Shown here: positions 33,129-42,170 of the stretch, one piece after another
Layout of the letters: each line of letters starts with the position of its first letter
Numbering within the stretch: the first letter of the stretch is position 1
Assembly (NCBI RefSeq): GCF_049310925.1
Contig: NZ_JBMERP010000005.1
Location: forward strand, 1 to 64,000
DNA length: 64,000 nucleotides
Origin: Virgibacillus_F sp049310925
Lineage (GTDB): Bacteria > Bacillota > Bacilli > Bacillales > Amphibacillaceae
Direction of reading: 5' to 3'
The notes under the pieces: generated by a model
Database searches by the model: none
What the model saw: only the letters and a program-made list of their open reading frames with translations
What the model was told of the DNA's origin: nothing
Program-made: the position numbers and the translations under genes

Positions 33129-33662
33129 AGTTGATGAAAAGTGCGACATAACTGCTGTGTTGATTTCCGTTCCAAGCAGTCGCTTTCCGCGGGCAACGCT
33201 TCAATCAACTGCTTCATTAGTGAATGGTTAATGTGTAATTTAATGAATATGAATCAGGTAAACGAATTTGCAAAGCACCGTACCAGCGAAGGAAATACAC
33301 TTAGACTCCTGCGGGAAAGCGAACAGGCTGCTGAAAAAGCGGTAAATTTTAAAAATTTAACTTTTCACTTCAAATTAGCATCTTGAATATACGTAGACTC
33401 CTGCGGGAAGTAAGAGATCGACGAGACCCCGCAGGACGGTAGTCCGAGGAGGCTCGGCACTCTCCCTAAGGTGCGCGAAGTATATTCGAAGATGCGATGG
33501 TAGATCGACACATTTTGTACCATATTTAAGTTTTTCAGCGGCCTCGAAAGCGAAGACGATGAGACCCCACAGTGAGCGTTCTTTGCGAGCTAGGCGGCTC
33601 AGCGCAAGCCCGCGGAAAGCTTAGTGTATTTCCGTAGCGATAAGTTACGTCGCAGTTCATAG
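33129..33662. repeat. G+C-rich repeat element C, copy 2, carrying a nested insertion
   Basis: A 534-bp element with the same ends as copy 1: AGTTGATGAAAAGTGCGACA at the left and TACGTCGCAGTTCATAG at the right. It fills most of the 697 bp between the lacI-type gene and the next gene, which hold no credible gene. A second element sits inside it at 33324-33545. The G+C-rich blocks (GACTCCTGCGGGAA, GAGACCCC, CCCGCGGAAAGC) are shared with copy 1. Confidence 0.75.
33324..33545. mobile_element. Nested non-autonomous element with inverted ends and 9-bp duplication
   Basis: A 222-bp insert in element C2. Its ends are inverted copies, GGCTGCTGAAAAA (33326-33338) and TTTTTCAGCGGCC (33531-33543). The 9-bp sequence GAAAGCGAA stands directly outside on both sides (33315-33323, 33546-33554), which looks like a target-site duplication. 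Inside it, GCATCTTGAATATAC (from 33378) and GTATATTCGAAGATGC (to 33495) are again near-perfect inverted ends of a 118-bp unit. No transposase is encoded. Confidence 0.65.
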
Positions 33663-33703
33663 ATTTTACCAAATACAACAACCTTTTATAAAACAACATT
33701 AAA

Positions 33704-33740
33704 AAACCCATAACTCCCTCTGTAAAGGGGTTATGGGTTT
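33704..33740. terminator. Terminator of the YhfK-like gene
   Basis: The stem AAACCCATAAC / GTTATGGGTTT with inner CCC/GGG pairing is followed by a T-run on the minus strand, 16 bp after the gene's stop. Confidence 0.88.
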
Positions 33741-33755
33741 CGACAGATTGATCGT

Positions 33756-34400
33756 CTATAAGCTTTTTAATGCTTCTTCAATCTGGACATCTCCTGAAAT
33801 CATTTCAAACGCTTTATGATAAGCATTCTGTTCCTGAATTGCTGCAATCATTGTCTTTGCAACATCAGCACGTGGGACTGAACCACGTTCAACAGTGTCG
33901 CCTACCTTAATTTTACTTGTACTTTCATCGTGAGTTAGACCACCCGGACGAACGATTGTGTAATCCAATCCAGTGCTCATCAAATATTCATCTGCTTCTT
34001 TTTTCATTTTTAAATAGTGGTACATTCCCTCATTACCTTTTTCTGGTTCACCAAGCTCGCGCCCTGCTCCAAAGCTACTTAAAATAATAAATTTCTTGGT
34101 ACCGGTTTTCTCTGTTGCTTTCATAAGATTAATCGCACCATCACGATCAACTGAAGTAGTTTTATCTGGCCCTGTTTTACTTCCTGAGCCTGCTGCGAAT
34201 ATCACAACGTCCATGCCTCTTACAGCATGACCGACATCTCCTTCTAAATCAGCAATAACTGGAATACCTCCGAGTTTTTCAAGCTCAGGTTTCTGTTCTT
34301 CCTTTCGAAGCATTCCATATGGTTCGTGTCCATCCTGTTTTAAATATTGTATAAGTAAACGGCCTGTATGTCCATTTGCTCCTGCTACTAGTACTTTCAT
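33756..34400 (-). CDS. NAD(P)-binding atypical SDR (YhfK-like)
   Basis: A 214-residue single-domain NAD(P)-binding protein of the NmrA/atypical-SDR group, similar to B. subtilis YhfK. The cofactor motif GANGHTGRLL lies at residues 7-16. Also seen are VIADLEGDVGHAVRGMDVVIFAAGSGSKTGPDKT in two adjacent parts, YTIVRPGGLTHDES near 147-160 and VPRADVAKTMIAAI. There is no classical YxxxK. These proteins are often annotated as sugar epimerases, but no substrate is known. Monocistronic, with its own terminator. Confidence 0.86.
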   Translation of the reverse strand: MKVLVAGANGHTGRLLIQYLKQDGHEPYGMLRKEEQKPELEKLGGIPVIADLEGDVGHAVRGMDVVIFAAGSGSKTGPDKTTSVDRDGAINLMKATEKTGTKKFIILSSFGAGRELGEPEKGNEGMYHYLKMKKEADEYLMSTGLDYTIVRPGGLTHDESTSKIKVGDTVERGSVPRADVAKTMIAAIQEQNAYHKAFEMISGDVQIEEALKSL

Positions 34401-34550
34401 TAAAATCTACCCCTTTCCTAAAAATCGTATACTTTATATGTTGCCGTTAGGCGTTATTATTAAACCTACTCAAATAAAGAAAGCTATTTTCCACAATATT
34501 TTATATAATAGTTAGTAACAACACTTACTAGACTAACGAGGATGGAATAT

Positions 34551-35678
34551 ATGAATTGGAATAACATCAACAAACGTGTTCAAGAAACCTTCACTTTTTT
34601 ACATGATCACCCTGAAATTAGTTGGGAAGAAGTAAACACCACTAACTACATCGCACAACTCCTAAAAGTAAACGGTTGTAACGTAACCACATTTGATGAC
34701 TGTACAGGCGTAGTTGGTGAGTTTGGAAATTTCACAAATGGAAAACCTGTTGTGGCAATCCGTGCAGATATGGATGCACTTTGGCAGGAAGTAAATGGTG
34801 AATACCAAGCCAACCACTCCTGCGGTCATGATGCACATATGGCAATGGCCTTAGGTCTACTTTGGGTGCTGAAAGAAAACTCTTTGGAAGATCAGATTGC
34901 CATTAAATTTATTTTTCAGCCTGCTGAGGAAAAAAGCTCGGGTGCTTTAAAAATGATCGAAAAAGGTGTGATTGACAACGTAGAATACTTATACGGAATT
35001 CATTTACGCCCAGCACAGGAAACACAGATGGGTTACGCAACTCCTGTAATTGTGCACGGAGCAACAAGAAAGTACCGTGCAACAATTAAAGGACATGATG
35101 CCCATGGTGCTAGACCCCATCTCAACCATAATGCAATTGAAATTGGTGCACAGCTCGTTAATATGATGAACAAAATCCATCTCGATCCGCGTGTACCACA
35201 CACAGTTAAAATGACTTCCTTTCATGCAGGAGGTAAGAGTATTAATATTATTCCTGGTAGTGCTACCTTCTCACTGGATATGCGCGCCCAGTCAAACGAA
35301 CTTATCGATTTACTTGAACAAAAGGTCAAAGGAATATTTGCTTCAATCAGTGATCTGTACGATATCACCATCTCAGTTGATGAAGTCAGTGGGGTTGTTG
35401 CTGCGAAAACGAACAAAGAGGCAATTGGAATAATGAAGCAAGCTATTACCAAATCCCTAGGTGCAGATAAAGTTGGTGCTCCCCTCGTGTCACCGGGTGG
35501 AGACGATTTCCATTTTTATACGTTGAAAAAACCAACACTTAAGGCAACGATGGTTGGACTTGGCTGTAACCTCAAACCAGGCCTGCACCATCCAGCTATG
35601 ACATTTAACAAAGCAGCCATGCTAAATGGCGTAAAAATACTGTATCACGCAATCCTGCAAACCTATAAACTGAAATAG
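34551..35678 (+). CDS. M20 family amidohydrolase
   Basis: A 375-residue cytoplasmic metallo-amidohydrolase of the M20D group (hippurate/N-acyl amino acid hydrolases). Metal-binding landmarks are IRADMDALW, then HSCGHDAHM (Cys, His), QPAEEKSSGA (the Glu pair) and YGIHLRP (His), with the C-terminal His in GLHHPAMTFN. HDAHGARPH belongs to the dimerisation domain. The start at 34551 was preferred because the CGAGG ribosome site lies nine bases before it; an ATG three codons upstream would abut that site. It stands alone. The acyl or peptide substrate is not evident. Confidence 0.9.
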   Translation: MNWNNINKRVQETFTFLHDHPEISWEEVNTTNYIAQLLKVNGCNVTTFDDCTGVVGEFGNFTNGKPVVAIRADMDALWQEVNGEYQANHSCGHDAHMAMALGLLWVLKENSLEDQIAIKFIFQPAEEKSSGALKMIEKGVIDNVEYLYGIHLRPAQETQMGYATPVIVHGATRKYRATIKGHDAHGARPHLNHNAIEIGAQLVNMMNKIHLDPRVPHTVKMTSFHAGGKSINIIPGSATFSLDMRAQSNELIDLLEQKVKGIFASISDLYDITISVDEVSGVVAAKTNKEAIGIMKQAITKSLGADKVGAPLVSPGGDDFHFYTLKKPTLKATMVGLGCNLKPGLHHPAMTFNKAAMLNGVKILYHAILQTYKLK

Positions 35679-35704
35679 AACATGGCAATCGCCATGTTCT
35701 ATTT
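35673..35704 (+). terminator. Hairpin terminator of the M20 gene
   Basis: The perfect 14-bp stem AAATAGAACATGGC / GCCATGTTCTATTT with a four-base loop includes the stop codon in its left arm. The T-tract is short. Confidence 0.65.
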
Positions 35705-35789
35705 GTGATGCCTGTCACTTGTCGAACTACAAGAAGAACCCACCGTAACTTAGGGCGGCAGCGATAACAAATGCTGGGTGGATTTTTAT

Positions 35790-35947
35790 TCAGTCTTCAT
35801 CGTTCATCCATTTATACTTTTCCACAACTTCTTTATGTATTAACGGAATTGATCCAGGTCCATTCCAATTCTAAAAAAGGCTACGAATATATTCCAATAA
35901 ACCATCTGACTGCCCTCTGCTAATGGATGGATATTCCCTTTTAAAAT
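35790..35947 (-). pseudogene. Remnant of an unidentified gene with an in-frame stop
   Basis: On the minus strand one frame reads REYPSISRGQSDGLLEYIR..., an in-frame TAG, then NWNGPGSIPLIHKEVVEKYK and WMNDED before a TGA. The sequence on both sides of the TAG looks like coding sequence in the same frame, and there is no start codon or ribosome site. A partial copy of element A's first hairpin lies against its 5' end (35945-35965). The parent family is not recognised. Confidence 0.4.
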
Positions 35948-35965
35948 ACTAGGCTTATTACCAAG
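35945..35965 (+). repeat. Remnant of element A (first hairpin only)
   Basis: ACTAGGCTTATTACCAAGC resembles the ACTTGGCTTATCGCCAAGC start of element A with three mismatches; the rest of the element is missing. Confidence 0.4.
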
Positions 35966-35967
35966 CG

Positions 35968-36417
35968 CTATTCATCTTCTTTTTGATCAACAACTAATTT
36001 CTCATCTATATCGTTTCTATCATAGTTTTTCCCAAAAAACTTCTTCATTTTTTCATCTGCCTTTTGTTTTATCGGCTCGTCGATATGAGAAATGATTCTG
36101 TATAGAGCATATACAATTACCGCACTATCATCCGTTAAACCCACAAGCGGTATAAAATCAGGTATGAAATCAATCGGCAAAATCAAATACCCTAAAGCAC
36201 CTGCAATTGTTAGTTTTGCGGACTTGGGTGTGTTCGGGCTTTTAAAAGCATAAAACAGCAAAAAACTGTAATAGGCTAGCTTAGTCCCTAAAACCTTTGC
36301 ATATTTTAGCATCTTGGTTGAAAATTTATTTTCAGAAAAGTGTTTTTGACTTCCCTCAATTGCTTGAGCAGGTTTGAATTTCTTTAGTTTATCTTTATAG
36401 TTTTTTTCATTGGACAT
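35968..36417 (-). CDS. DUF1232 (YkvA family) membrane protein
   Basis: A 149-residue protein whose family hallmark, LGYLILPIDFIPDFIPLVGL, lies at about residues 83-102, followed by DDSAVIVYALYRI. A hydrophobic segment covers about 60-110. The N-terminal 45 and C-terminal 30 residues are charged. The molecular function of DUF1232 is not established. The start at 36417 (MSNEKNY) was chosen because GGAGGG lies seven bases before it; an ATG six codons upstream lacks a site. Single gene. Confidence 0.85.
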   Translation of the reverse strand: MSNEKNYKDKLKKFKPAQAIEGSQKHFSENKFSTKMLKYAKVLGTKLAYYSFLLFYAFKSPNTPKSAKLTIAGALGYLILPIDFIPDFIPLVGLTDDSAVIVYALYRIISHIDEPIKQKADEKMKKFFGKNYDRNDIDEKLVVDQKEDE

Positions 36418-36524
36418 ATGTAATCCCTCCATCAATCTCTTACGTTAATGGTAGAGTTTCCCCCTGAGAAATGCAATTTATTAGACCCTCCACTAAGTTA
36501 AATACGACAAAATATGATAGTGAG

Positions 36525-36552
36525 CAAAAAAAACACCCCAATAAAGAGGTCA
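36525..36552 (-). terminator. Terminator of the asparagine synthase gene
   Basis: On the minus strand a short ACCTC / GGGGT stem is followed by GTTTTTTTT, starting about ten bases after the stop. Confidence 0.6.
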
Positions 36553-36561
36553 GTTAACTAT

Positions 36562-38412
36562 CTATTCGTCGCAAACCTTTACATCATACGTTCTTAGCCA
36601 ATGATCAATTTGACATAAATGGGCAATTAATTGTGGCCCTTTCATCAGCTGACCATACCACGGTTCTGTAAACTCTTTTCCTTCACTTTTAACAATAGCC
36701 TCCACTTTCTCTCGTTTCACGAAATCAAATAGTGGGGAAGTAGAGTCTGCCAATATCTCTTCCATCCAGTTCACTACCTGACGTGTATACTCCGGTTGAA
36801 ACGTTTTAGGATAGGGACTCTTCTTACGATACAGAACATCATCCGGTAAAAAGTCTTCCATTGCTTTTCGTAAAATACCTTTCTCTCTGCCCTCATGCAT
36901 TTTCATTGACCATGGAATATTCCAAACATATTCAACTAGCTTATGATCTGCAAATGGAACCCTGACCTCTAAACTGGCACCCATACTCATCCGATCCTTA
37001 CGATCTAGCAACTGTGCCATAAACCAATGCATATTCAAATAAAATAATTCTCGTCTCTGAGCGTCAGGTTCACTCTCTCCAGCAAGCTTGGGAGTTTCAT
37101 TAATTGTTTCTTTGTAACGATCTTTCACATACGTTTTAAGATCCAATCTCTTCTGCCATTCCGGGTGAAGCAAGTCTATCCTTGAATCCAATGATTTCAT
37201 CCAGGGAAAACCATTCTCCTGTGAACTCGCTGGATCATGGAACCAAGGATAACCTCCAAAAATTTCATCTGCACATTCCCCAGATAAACTAACAGTTGTA
37301 TGCTGTTTGATGCGACGACAAAACCATAGTAACGAAGAATCAATATCTGCCATACCCGGCTGGTCCCGTAACTCAACAGCTTCCTTAAGTAAATCTGCCA
37401 GTTCAAATCCAGTAATCACTTCATCATGGTGATTTGTTGACAAATGGTTGACGACTTTTTGAATCCATAATCGATCACTTGAAGGCTGAAATTTACTAGC
37501 CTCAAAGAACTGCTCATTCCCATCATAGTCGACGGAAAAAGTAGACAAGTCCCCCTTCCCTTTATCCTCAAAATAACCGGATGCTATAGCAGTAATCGCA
37601 CTAGAATCCAGACCACCTGACAAGAATGTGGATACAGGAACATCTGCAACTAATTGCCGTTGAACAGCATCAACAAACAGACTTTTTACTTTCGCTGCTG
37701 TTTCCTCAACAGTATCAGTATGTTCATAACTTTTCACATTCCAATACCGCCATACATTTAATCCGGACTTTGAAAAAATTAATGCTTGACCTGACCTTAG
37801 TTCTTTAAACCCCTTAAATATACCGTGACCTGGCGTCCTTGATGGTCCTAAACCAAATATTTCGGACAAGCCTGTCACATCCACTTCAGCCTCAACATCG
37901 TCGTGAGCCAAAATAGCTTTTAATTCCGACCCAAAAATAAAACGTCCATTTTTCTCGAGATAAAATAATGGCTTGACACCAAGCCGATCTCTTGCCATAA
38001 ACAACCGCTCTTCGCCAGCGTCCCAAACACCAAAAGAAAATATCCCATTTAAATAGTCAACACATTCCTCCTTCCATTCCATATAAGCTGTAAGTAAAAC
38101 TTCTGTATCAGATGTTGTACGAAATGAGTAGCCTTTACTACTCAATTTTTTTCGTAAATCATCTGTATTATACAATTCCCCATTGTACACAAGTGTGTAA
38201 GTCACACCATTATGTTCCTTGCTCATTGGCTGTATTCCACCTTCAAGATCTACAACCGCAAGTCTCTTATGTCCAAATGCAGCGTGCTGACTCATCCATA
38301 CCTGTGAATCATCCGGACCTCTTAATGACAATGTTTCTGTCATTTTTTCTAGCGCTGACCGCTCTTTTCTAACATCTTTTTGCCAGCTAACAATACCTGT
38401 GATTCCACACAA
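36562..38412 (-). CDS. asnO: Asparagine synthase (glutamine-hydrolysing), AsnO-like
   Basis: It makes asparagine from aspartate, ATP and glutamine. The 616-residue protein starts MCGITGIVS, placing the glutaminase nucleophile Cys at position 2. The glutaminase domain shows LSLRGPDDS, GHKRLAVVDLEGG and YNGELYN. The synthetase domain has the ATP-binding SGGLDSSAITA at about 264-274 and SLSGECADEIFGGYPWF. Length and wording fit B. subtilis AsnO (YisO), whose expression is linked to sporulation; whether that holds here is unknown. It is divergent from the Lrp-family gene. No T-box or other leader RNA was seen upstream. Confidence 0.92.
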   Translation of the reverse strand: MCGITGIVSWQKDVRKERSALEKMTETLSLRGPDDSQVWMSQHAAFGHKRLAVVDLEGGIQPMSKEHNGVTYTLVYNGELYNTDDLRKKLSSKGYSFRTTSDTEVLLTAYMEWKEECVDYLNGIFSFGVWDAGEERLFMARDRLGVKPLFYLEKNGRFIFGSELKAILAHDDVEAEVDVTGLSEIFGLGPSRTPGHGIFKGFKELRSGQALIFSKSGLNVWRYWNVKSYEHTDTVEETAAKVKSLFVDAVQRQLVADVPVSTFLSGGLDSSAITAIASGYFEDKGKGDLSTFSVDYDGNEQFFEASKFQPSSDRLWIQKVVNHLSTNHHDEVITGFELADLLKEAVELRDQPGMADIDSSLLWFCRRIKQHTTVSLSGECADEIFGGYPWFHDPASSQENGFPWMKSLDSRIDLLHPEWQKRLDLKTYVKDRYKETINETPKLAGESEPDAQRRELFYLNMHWFMAQLLDRKDRMSMGASLEVRVPFADHKLVEYVWNIPWSMKMHEGREKGILRKAMEDFLPDDVLYRKKSPYPKTFQPEYTRQVVNWMEEILADSTSPLFDFVKREKVEAIVKSEGKEFTEPWYGQLMKGPQLIAHLCQIDHWLRTYDVKVCDE

Positions 38413-38543
38413 AATAAATCATCCTTCCCACGATAAACTTTTTCCACATGTCATTTTATGCAAGTAAGTGGGTGGCCGTCACTTTAAGTTAGTTTCTGCA
38501 TCTTGCTTTGCAATCTATTGTAAAAATATTATTAAAAAAACTC

Positions 38544-38572
38544 TTGCAATCGATAGACAGACCTATTATACT
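38544..38572 (+). promoter_or_regulatory. Sigma-A promoter of the Lrp-family gene
   Basis: TTGCAA (38544-38549), a 17-bp spacer and TATACT (38567-38572). The leader of about 115 bp is very AT-rich with TATTAGTAATATTAAT-like dyads where the regulator itself could bind. Confidence 0.65.
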
Positions 38573-38694
38573 ATTGAAAATTACCCTTATCAGTACTAAT
38601 TATATAAACTAATACTTTTATTAGTAATATTAATAAAAATTATTACTCTATAAGGTATTAAATTGATTATATTTTACCGTAAAGGAGGCGTTTT

Positions 38695-39156
38695 ATGAGT
38701 CAGCATGAAAATAAGAAAGAAATCGATGAGCTAGACAAGGATATTATTAAATTTCTTTCTGAAAACGGTAGAATGTCATTCAGTGAAATTGCCGGTCATC
38801 TTGATGTTACCGAAAAAACTGTACGAACAAGATACAACAATATGGTTGATGCTAACATTATCAAAGTAATAGGCGTGGTTAATCAGATTGAACTGGGTAT
38901 AAGAGTTGGGTCAATCATTCAACTTAAAGTTACACCCCAGAAGATTGATAACGTGATAGAAGATTTAAAGAAAGTAACTGTTATCCGTTATATCTCATCT
39001 ACAAGTGGTGAATATCAGTTACTGGTTCAGGTGAATGTTCGAGACAACGATGAACTAAATCAAACAATAAAAACGGTTCAGCAAATACCTGATATAAGTT
39101 CGACGAATCTACTCATACAGACAGAAGTATTTAAAAATACATTTGATATCATTTAA
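38695..39156 (+). CDS. Lrp/AsnC family transcriptional regulator
   Basis: A 153-residue feast/famine regulator. The N-terminal helix-turn-helix runs IDELDKDIIKFLSENGRMSF, then SEIAGHLDVTEKTVRTRYNNM. The C-terminal RAM domain (about 70-153) has the ferredoxin-like pattern GSIIQLKVTPQKIDNVIEDL and YISSTSGEYQLLVQV, which binds amino acids. AAAGGAGG precedes the ATG. It lies just before an M42 aminopeptidase and a peptide-binding lipoprotein on the same strand, suggesting that it controls peptide use in response to an amino acid. Repeat element A separates it from them. Confidence 0.92.
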   Translation: MSQHENKKEIDELDKDIIKFLSENGRMSFSEIAGHLDVTEKTVRTRYNNMVDANIIKVIGVVNQIELGIRVGSIIQLKVTPQKIDNVIEDLKKVTVIRYISSTSGEYQLLVQVNVRDNDELNQTIKTVQQIPDISSTNLLIQTEVFKNTFDII

Positions 39157-39185
39157 TTAAAGTAAAGGGGTTTAACAGCCCAAAT

Positions 39186-39276
39186 TTAGAAAACTTGGCT
39201 TATCGCCTAGCTTTATGGCGAAAGCCTTAGTTGCACTTATGCAGAATGAAAGTTTTTATATTTTCTTTTCTGCTAA
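39186..39276 (+). repeat. Dispersed element A, copy 3
   Basis: A third full copy, 29 bp after the Lrp-family stop. The first hairpin has one changed base pair region (CTTGGC-TTATC-GCCTAG), the second is GGC-GAAA-GCC, and the third is weaker (GAAAGT...ATTTTC). It separates the regulator gene from the aminopeptidase gene and may act as a 3'-end structure or partial terminator. Confidence 0.85.
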
Positions 39277-39344
39277 GAAATAAAAAAGATATTCTTTTTT
39301 ACAATTAATTGTCATAATATTCATTTTTTAAGGAGGGGAAATAC

Positions 39345-40406
39345 ATGTTTTCTATTATTAAAACACTAACAGAGCTCCAAGGTCCCAGTGGGTTCGAACA
39401 ACCTATCACTTCTTATATCAAGACAAAAATAACTCCGCTAAGTGATGAAGTAAAGGTTGACGGGATCGGGAATGTTATAGGCACACTTAAAGGAAATAAA
39501 CCAGGTCCGAAAATTCTAGTAACAGCTCATATGGATGAAGTTGGCTTTATTGTTAAGAAAATTGAGAAGAACGGTTTACTCCGATTTGAAAAACTTGGTG
39601 GGCACGATGACCGGATATTGCTTGCTCAAAAAGTTTCAGTCCGTAGCAAGAGAGGAACAAAGCTTGGAATCATCGGTACCATGTCAGCACATTATCAAAA
39701 GTTTGACGATCCAAAAAGAGTACGTGATTATCGCCAGCTGTATGTAGATGTCGGAGCAAGCTCAGAGGAAGATGTTCAGAAAATGGGAATTGAAGTTGGT
39801 GATCCAGTTACATGGAATTCATCTGTGGAATATCTAGGCGATGAACAAAATGGAAAAATTGTTGGTAAAGGGTTTGATGATCGAGCAGGTTGTGCTGTAT
39901 TAATACAATTACTTGAAAATCTTCAAAATCGAGATTTCGCTGGTGAGGTTATCGCATTATTTGCTGTCCAGGAGGAAGTTGGATTACGAGGAGCAAAAGT
40001 TGCCCTAGCCAATTTGGATTTCGACGTCGCAATAGCCATTGATGCAACGGTTACAAGTGATACACCAGAAGATGTAATGGACAGCACACTCACACTTGGT
40101 GGTGGAGCAGGGATAAAAGTCATGGATGGGAGCTTAATATCGCATCCGGCTGTCAAAGACAGACTAGTAGAACTAGCAAAATCAGAAGGAATTACTCATC
40201 AGTTAGAAATTTTCACAGGAATTGGAACAGATGCTGGAGCTGTTAATTTGGCTAATAAGGGCGTTCCCACAGGTGTTTTATCAATTCCTTCAAGAAATGC
40301 CCATTCACCTGTTGAGGTAATTGATTTAAATGATGTAGAGGCCGTAAATAAACTATTAACTTCATTCGTTAAAAATAACAGTAATGAAACAAAATTTACT
40401 TTTTAA
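39345..40406 (+). CDS. M42 family metallo-aminopeptidase
   Basis: A 353-residue cytoplasmic dinuclear-metal aminopeptidase of the glutamyl-aminopeptidase/deblocking type (YtoP/PepA/FrvX relatives). Metal and catalytic motifs are AHMDEVGFIVKK at about 66-77 (His, Asp, catalytic Asp), FDDRAGCAVL at about 176-185, and VQEEVGLRGA at about 207-216 (catalytic Glu pair), with SRNAHSPVEV at the C-terminus (His). AAGGAGGGG precedes the ATG. A lipoprotein that binds peptides follows directly, pointing to import and cleavage of peptides. Confidence 0.93.
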   Translation: MFSIIKTLTELQGPSGFEQPITSYIKTKITPLSDEVKVDGIGNVIGTLKGNKPGPKILVTAHMDEVGFIVKKIEKNGLLRFEKLGGHDDRILLAQKVSVRSKRGTKLGIIGTMSAHYQKFDDPKRVRDYRQLYVDVGASSEEDVQKMGIEVGDPVTWNSSVEYLGDEQNGKIVGKGFDDRAGCAVLIQLLENLQNRDFAGEVIALFAVQEEVGLRGAKVALANLDFDVAIAIDATVTSDTPEDVMDSTLTLGGGAGIKVMDGSLISHPAVKDRLVELAKSEGITHQLEIFTGIGTDAGAVNLANKGVPTGVLSIPSRNAHSPVEVIDLNDVEAVNKLLTSFVKNNSNETKFTF

Positions 40407-40443
40407 TCTAACAAAAACAACAACTGTGAGAGGAAGATTAATC

Positions 40444-42126
40444 TTGAACAAAATAAAACTGAGTCTATTGGTAACATTAGGTCTTTTATTAAGCCTATTA
40501 ATGGCAGCATGCTCTACAAATGACGAAAGCGACAAAGCAACAAACCAAACAGAAAAAAGTGCATCGAAAAAGGAAGATGTTGAACAGGTATTTAACCTGA
40601 TTAACGGAGACACAATCCCAACAATGGATTCAGCACTTGCCTCCGATGTATATGCATTAGATTTCCTTAATGCGAGCATGGAGGGGCTATACCGTCTTGG
40701 AGAAGATTCAAAACTCACACCAGGTATTGCTAAGGATCATACAATCAGTAAGGATGGTATGACATGGACATTTGATTTACGAGAAGATGCCGTTTGGTCA
40801 AATGGTGATCCTGTTACAGCACATGATTTTGTCTATGCGTGGCAACGTGTTATTGATCCGGAAACTGGTTCAGAATATGGCCCATACATGATGGGTGATG
40901 TTATTAAAAACGCAAAGGCTATCAATCAAGGTAAATTGCCCGTTGATAAATTAGGAGTAAAGGCATTGGATGACTATACATTGGAAGTAACCCTTCAAAA
41001 GCCGATACCATATTTCCAGTCTCTAACTGCTTTTGGTACCTTCTTACCACTTAACCAGGAATACGTGGAAGCGCAGGGTGAACAATACGGGACAAGCACA
41101 GACAAACTATTATTCAATGGACCTTTTATATTAAAAGACTGGAAAAGCACTGCAACATCATGGAATTTGGAGGATAACCCTGAGTACTGGGATGCAGACG
41201 CTGTTAAACTTGAAAAGATAACGTATGACGTTGTAAAAGATCCACAAACCGCTGTTGATTTGTACGAAAAAGGGAAAGTGGATCGTGCAGCAATATCTTC
41301 TGACTTAGTAGACAAATATGCCTCACATGAAGACTTTATCGTTACTCCTGAGCCTGGTTTATTTTATCTGAAATTTAACCAGAACAGCTCAGAAGCACTT
41401 GCCAATAAGAACATTCGCAAAGCTATGAGTAAAGCAATTAATAAACAAGCTCTAGTTGATGAAGTACTAAATAACGGCTCTACTGTATCAAGCGGGTTTA
41501 TCCCGAAAGAGTTTGTAGAACATCCCAAATCAGGCAAGGGATTTCGTGAAATTAATGGTGAACTTGTAACCTACGATGCTGAAAAAGCTCAAACTCTATG
41601 GAAAAAAGGACTAAAGGAAATAGGCAAAGAAAATGTCTATATTGAAATACTAAGTAGTGACAGTGCAACGACTAAAACATTAACAGAATACATTGCTAAC
41701 CAACTGGAGACAAATCTTCCAGGATTAGAGGTAACATTGAAACAAGTTCCATTTGAGCAGCGAATTGAACTTGGGACTAGTGGAGAATATGAAGTATTAC
41801 TAGGAGGCTGGGCACCAGCATATCCAGACCCATATACATTTTTAAATGTGTGGTTGACAGATGGCGCTAACAACAATATGGGCTATTCAAACCCTGAATA
41901 TGATGAATTAATTAAAAGTACTGTGAATGAGCTTGCACTTGACCCAGTCAAACGTTTTGAAGCATTTTTAGCAGCTGAAAAAATCTTAGCAGAAGATGCC
42001 GCTGTGGCACCACTGTATCAAAGTGCACGTGCGCAATTAATTTCTCCTAAAATCGAAGGGGTCGTTACAAATCCTACCGGTGCAGTTTACGAGTATAAGT
42101 GGGCACATGCAGTACCAACAGAATAA
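40444..42126 (+). CDS. Peptide ABC transporter substrate-binding lipoprotein (OppA/DppE-like), TTG start
   Basis: A 560-residue family 5 solute-binding protein that captures oligopeptides outside the membrane. The start at 40444 is a TTG with GAGAGGAAG just before it. It gives a proper signal peptide ending in LLMAAC with the lipidated Cys at residue 23; the in-frame ATG 20 codons upstream would add a charged stretch before the signal and overlap the M42 gene. Family landmarks are FDLREDAVWSNGDPVTAHDF, then VYAWQRVIDP, and NKNIRKAMSKAINKQALVDEV. No oligopeptide permease genes are nearby, so it must use a permease encoded elsewhere. Confidence 0.92.
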   Translation: MNKIKLSLLVTLGLLLSLLMAACSTNDESDKATNQTEKSASKKEDVEQVFNLINGDTIPTMDSALASDVYALDFLNASMEGLYRLGEDSKLTPGIAKDHTISKDGMTWTFDLREDAVWSNGDPVTAHDFVYAWQRVIDPETGSEYGPYMMGDVIKNAKAINQGKLPVDKLGVKALDDYTLEVTLQKPIPYFQSLTAFGTFLPLNQEYVEAQGEQYGTSTDKLLFNGPFILKDWKSTATSWNLEDNPEYWDADAVKLEKITYDVVKDPQTAVDLYEKGKVDRAAISSDLVDKYASHEDFIVTPEPGLFYLKFNQNSSEALANKNIRKAMSKAINKQALVDEVLNNGSTVSSGFIPKEFVEHPKSGKGFREINGELVTYDAEKAQTLWKKGLKEIGKENVYIEILSSDSATTKTLTEYIANQLETNLPGLEVTLKQVPFEQRIELGTSGEYEVLLGGWAPAYPDPYTFLNVWLTDGANNNMGYSNPEYDELIKSTVNELALDPVKRFEAFLAAEKILAEDAAVAPLYQSARAQLISPKIEGVVTNPTGAVYEYKWAHAVPTE

Positions 42127-42170
42127 TGAACAATAGAGAACAGCCTGAAAAAGAGTCCAACTAAAATTCA

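Noticed and set aside
33141..33386. 81-codon plus-strand open frame
   Set aside because: Entirely within repeat element C2 and its nested insert; composition-driven, with no ribosome site.
38413..38694. T-box leader for the asparagine synthase gene
   Set aside because: No T-box core sequence, specifier stem or terminator/antiterminator pair is present upstream of the gene.
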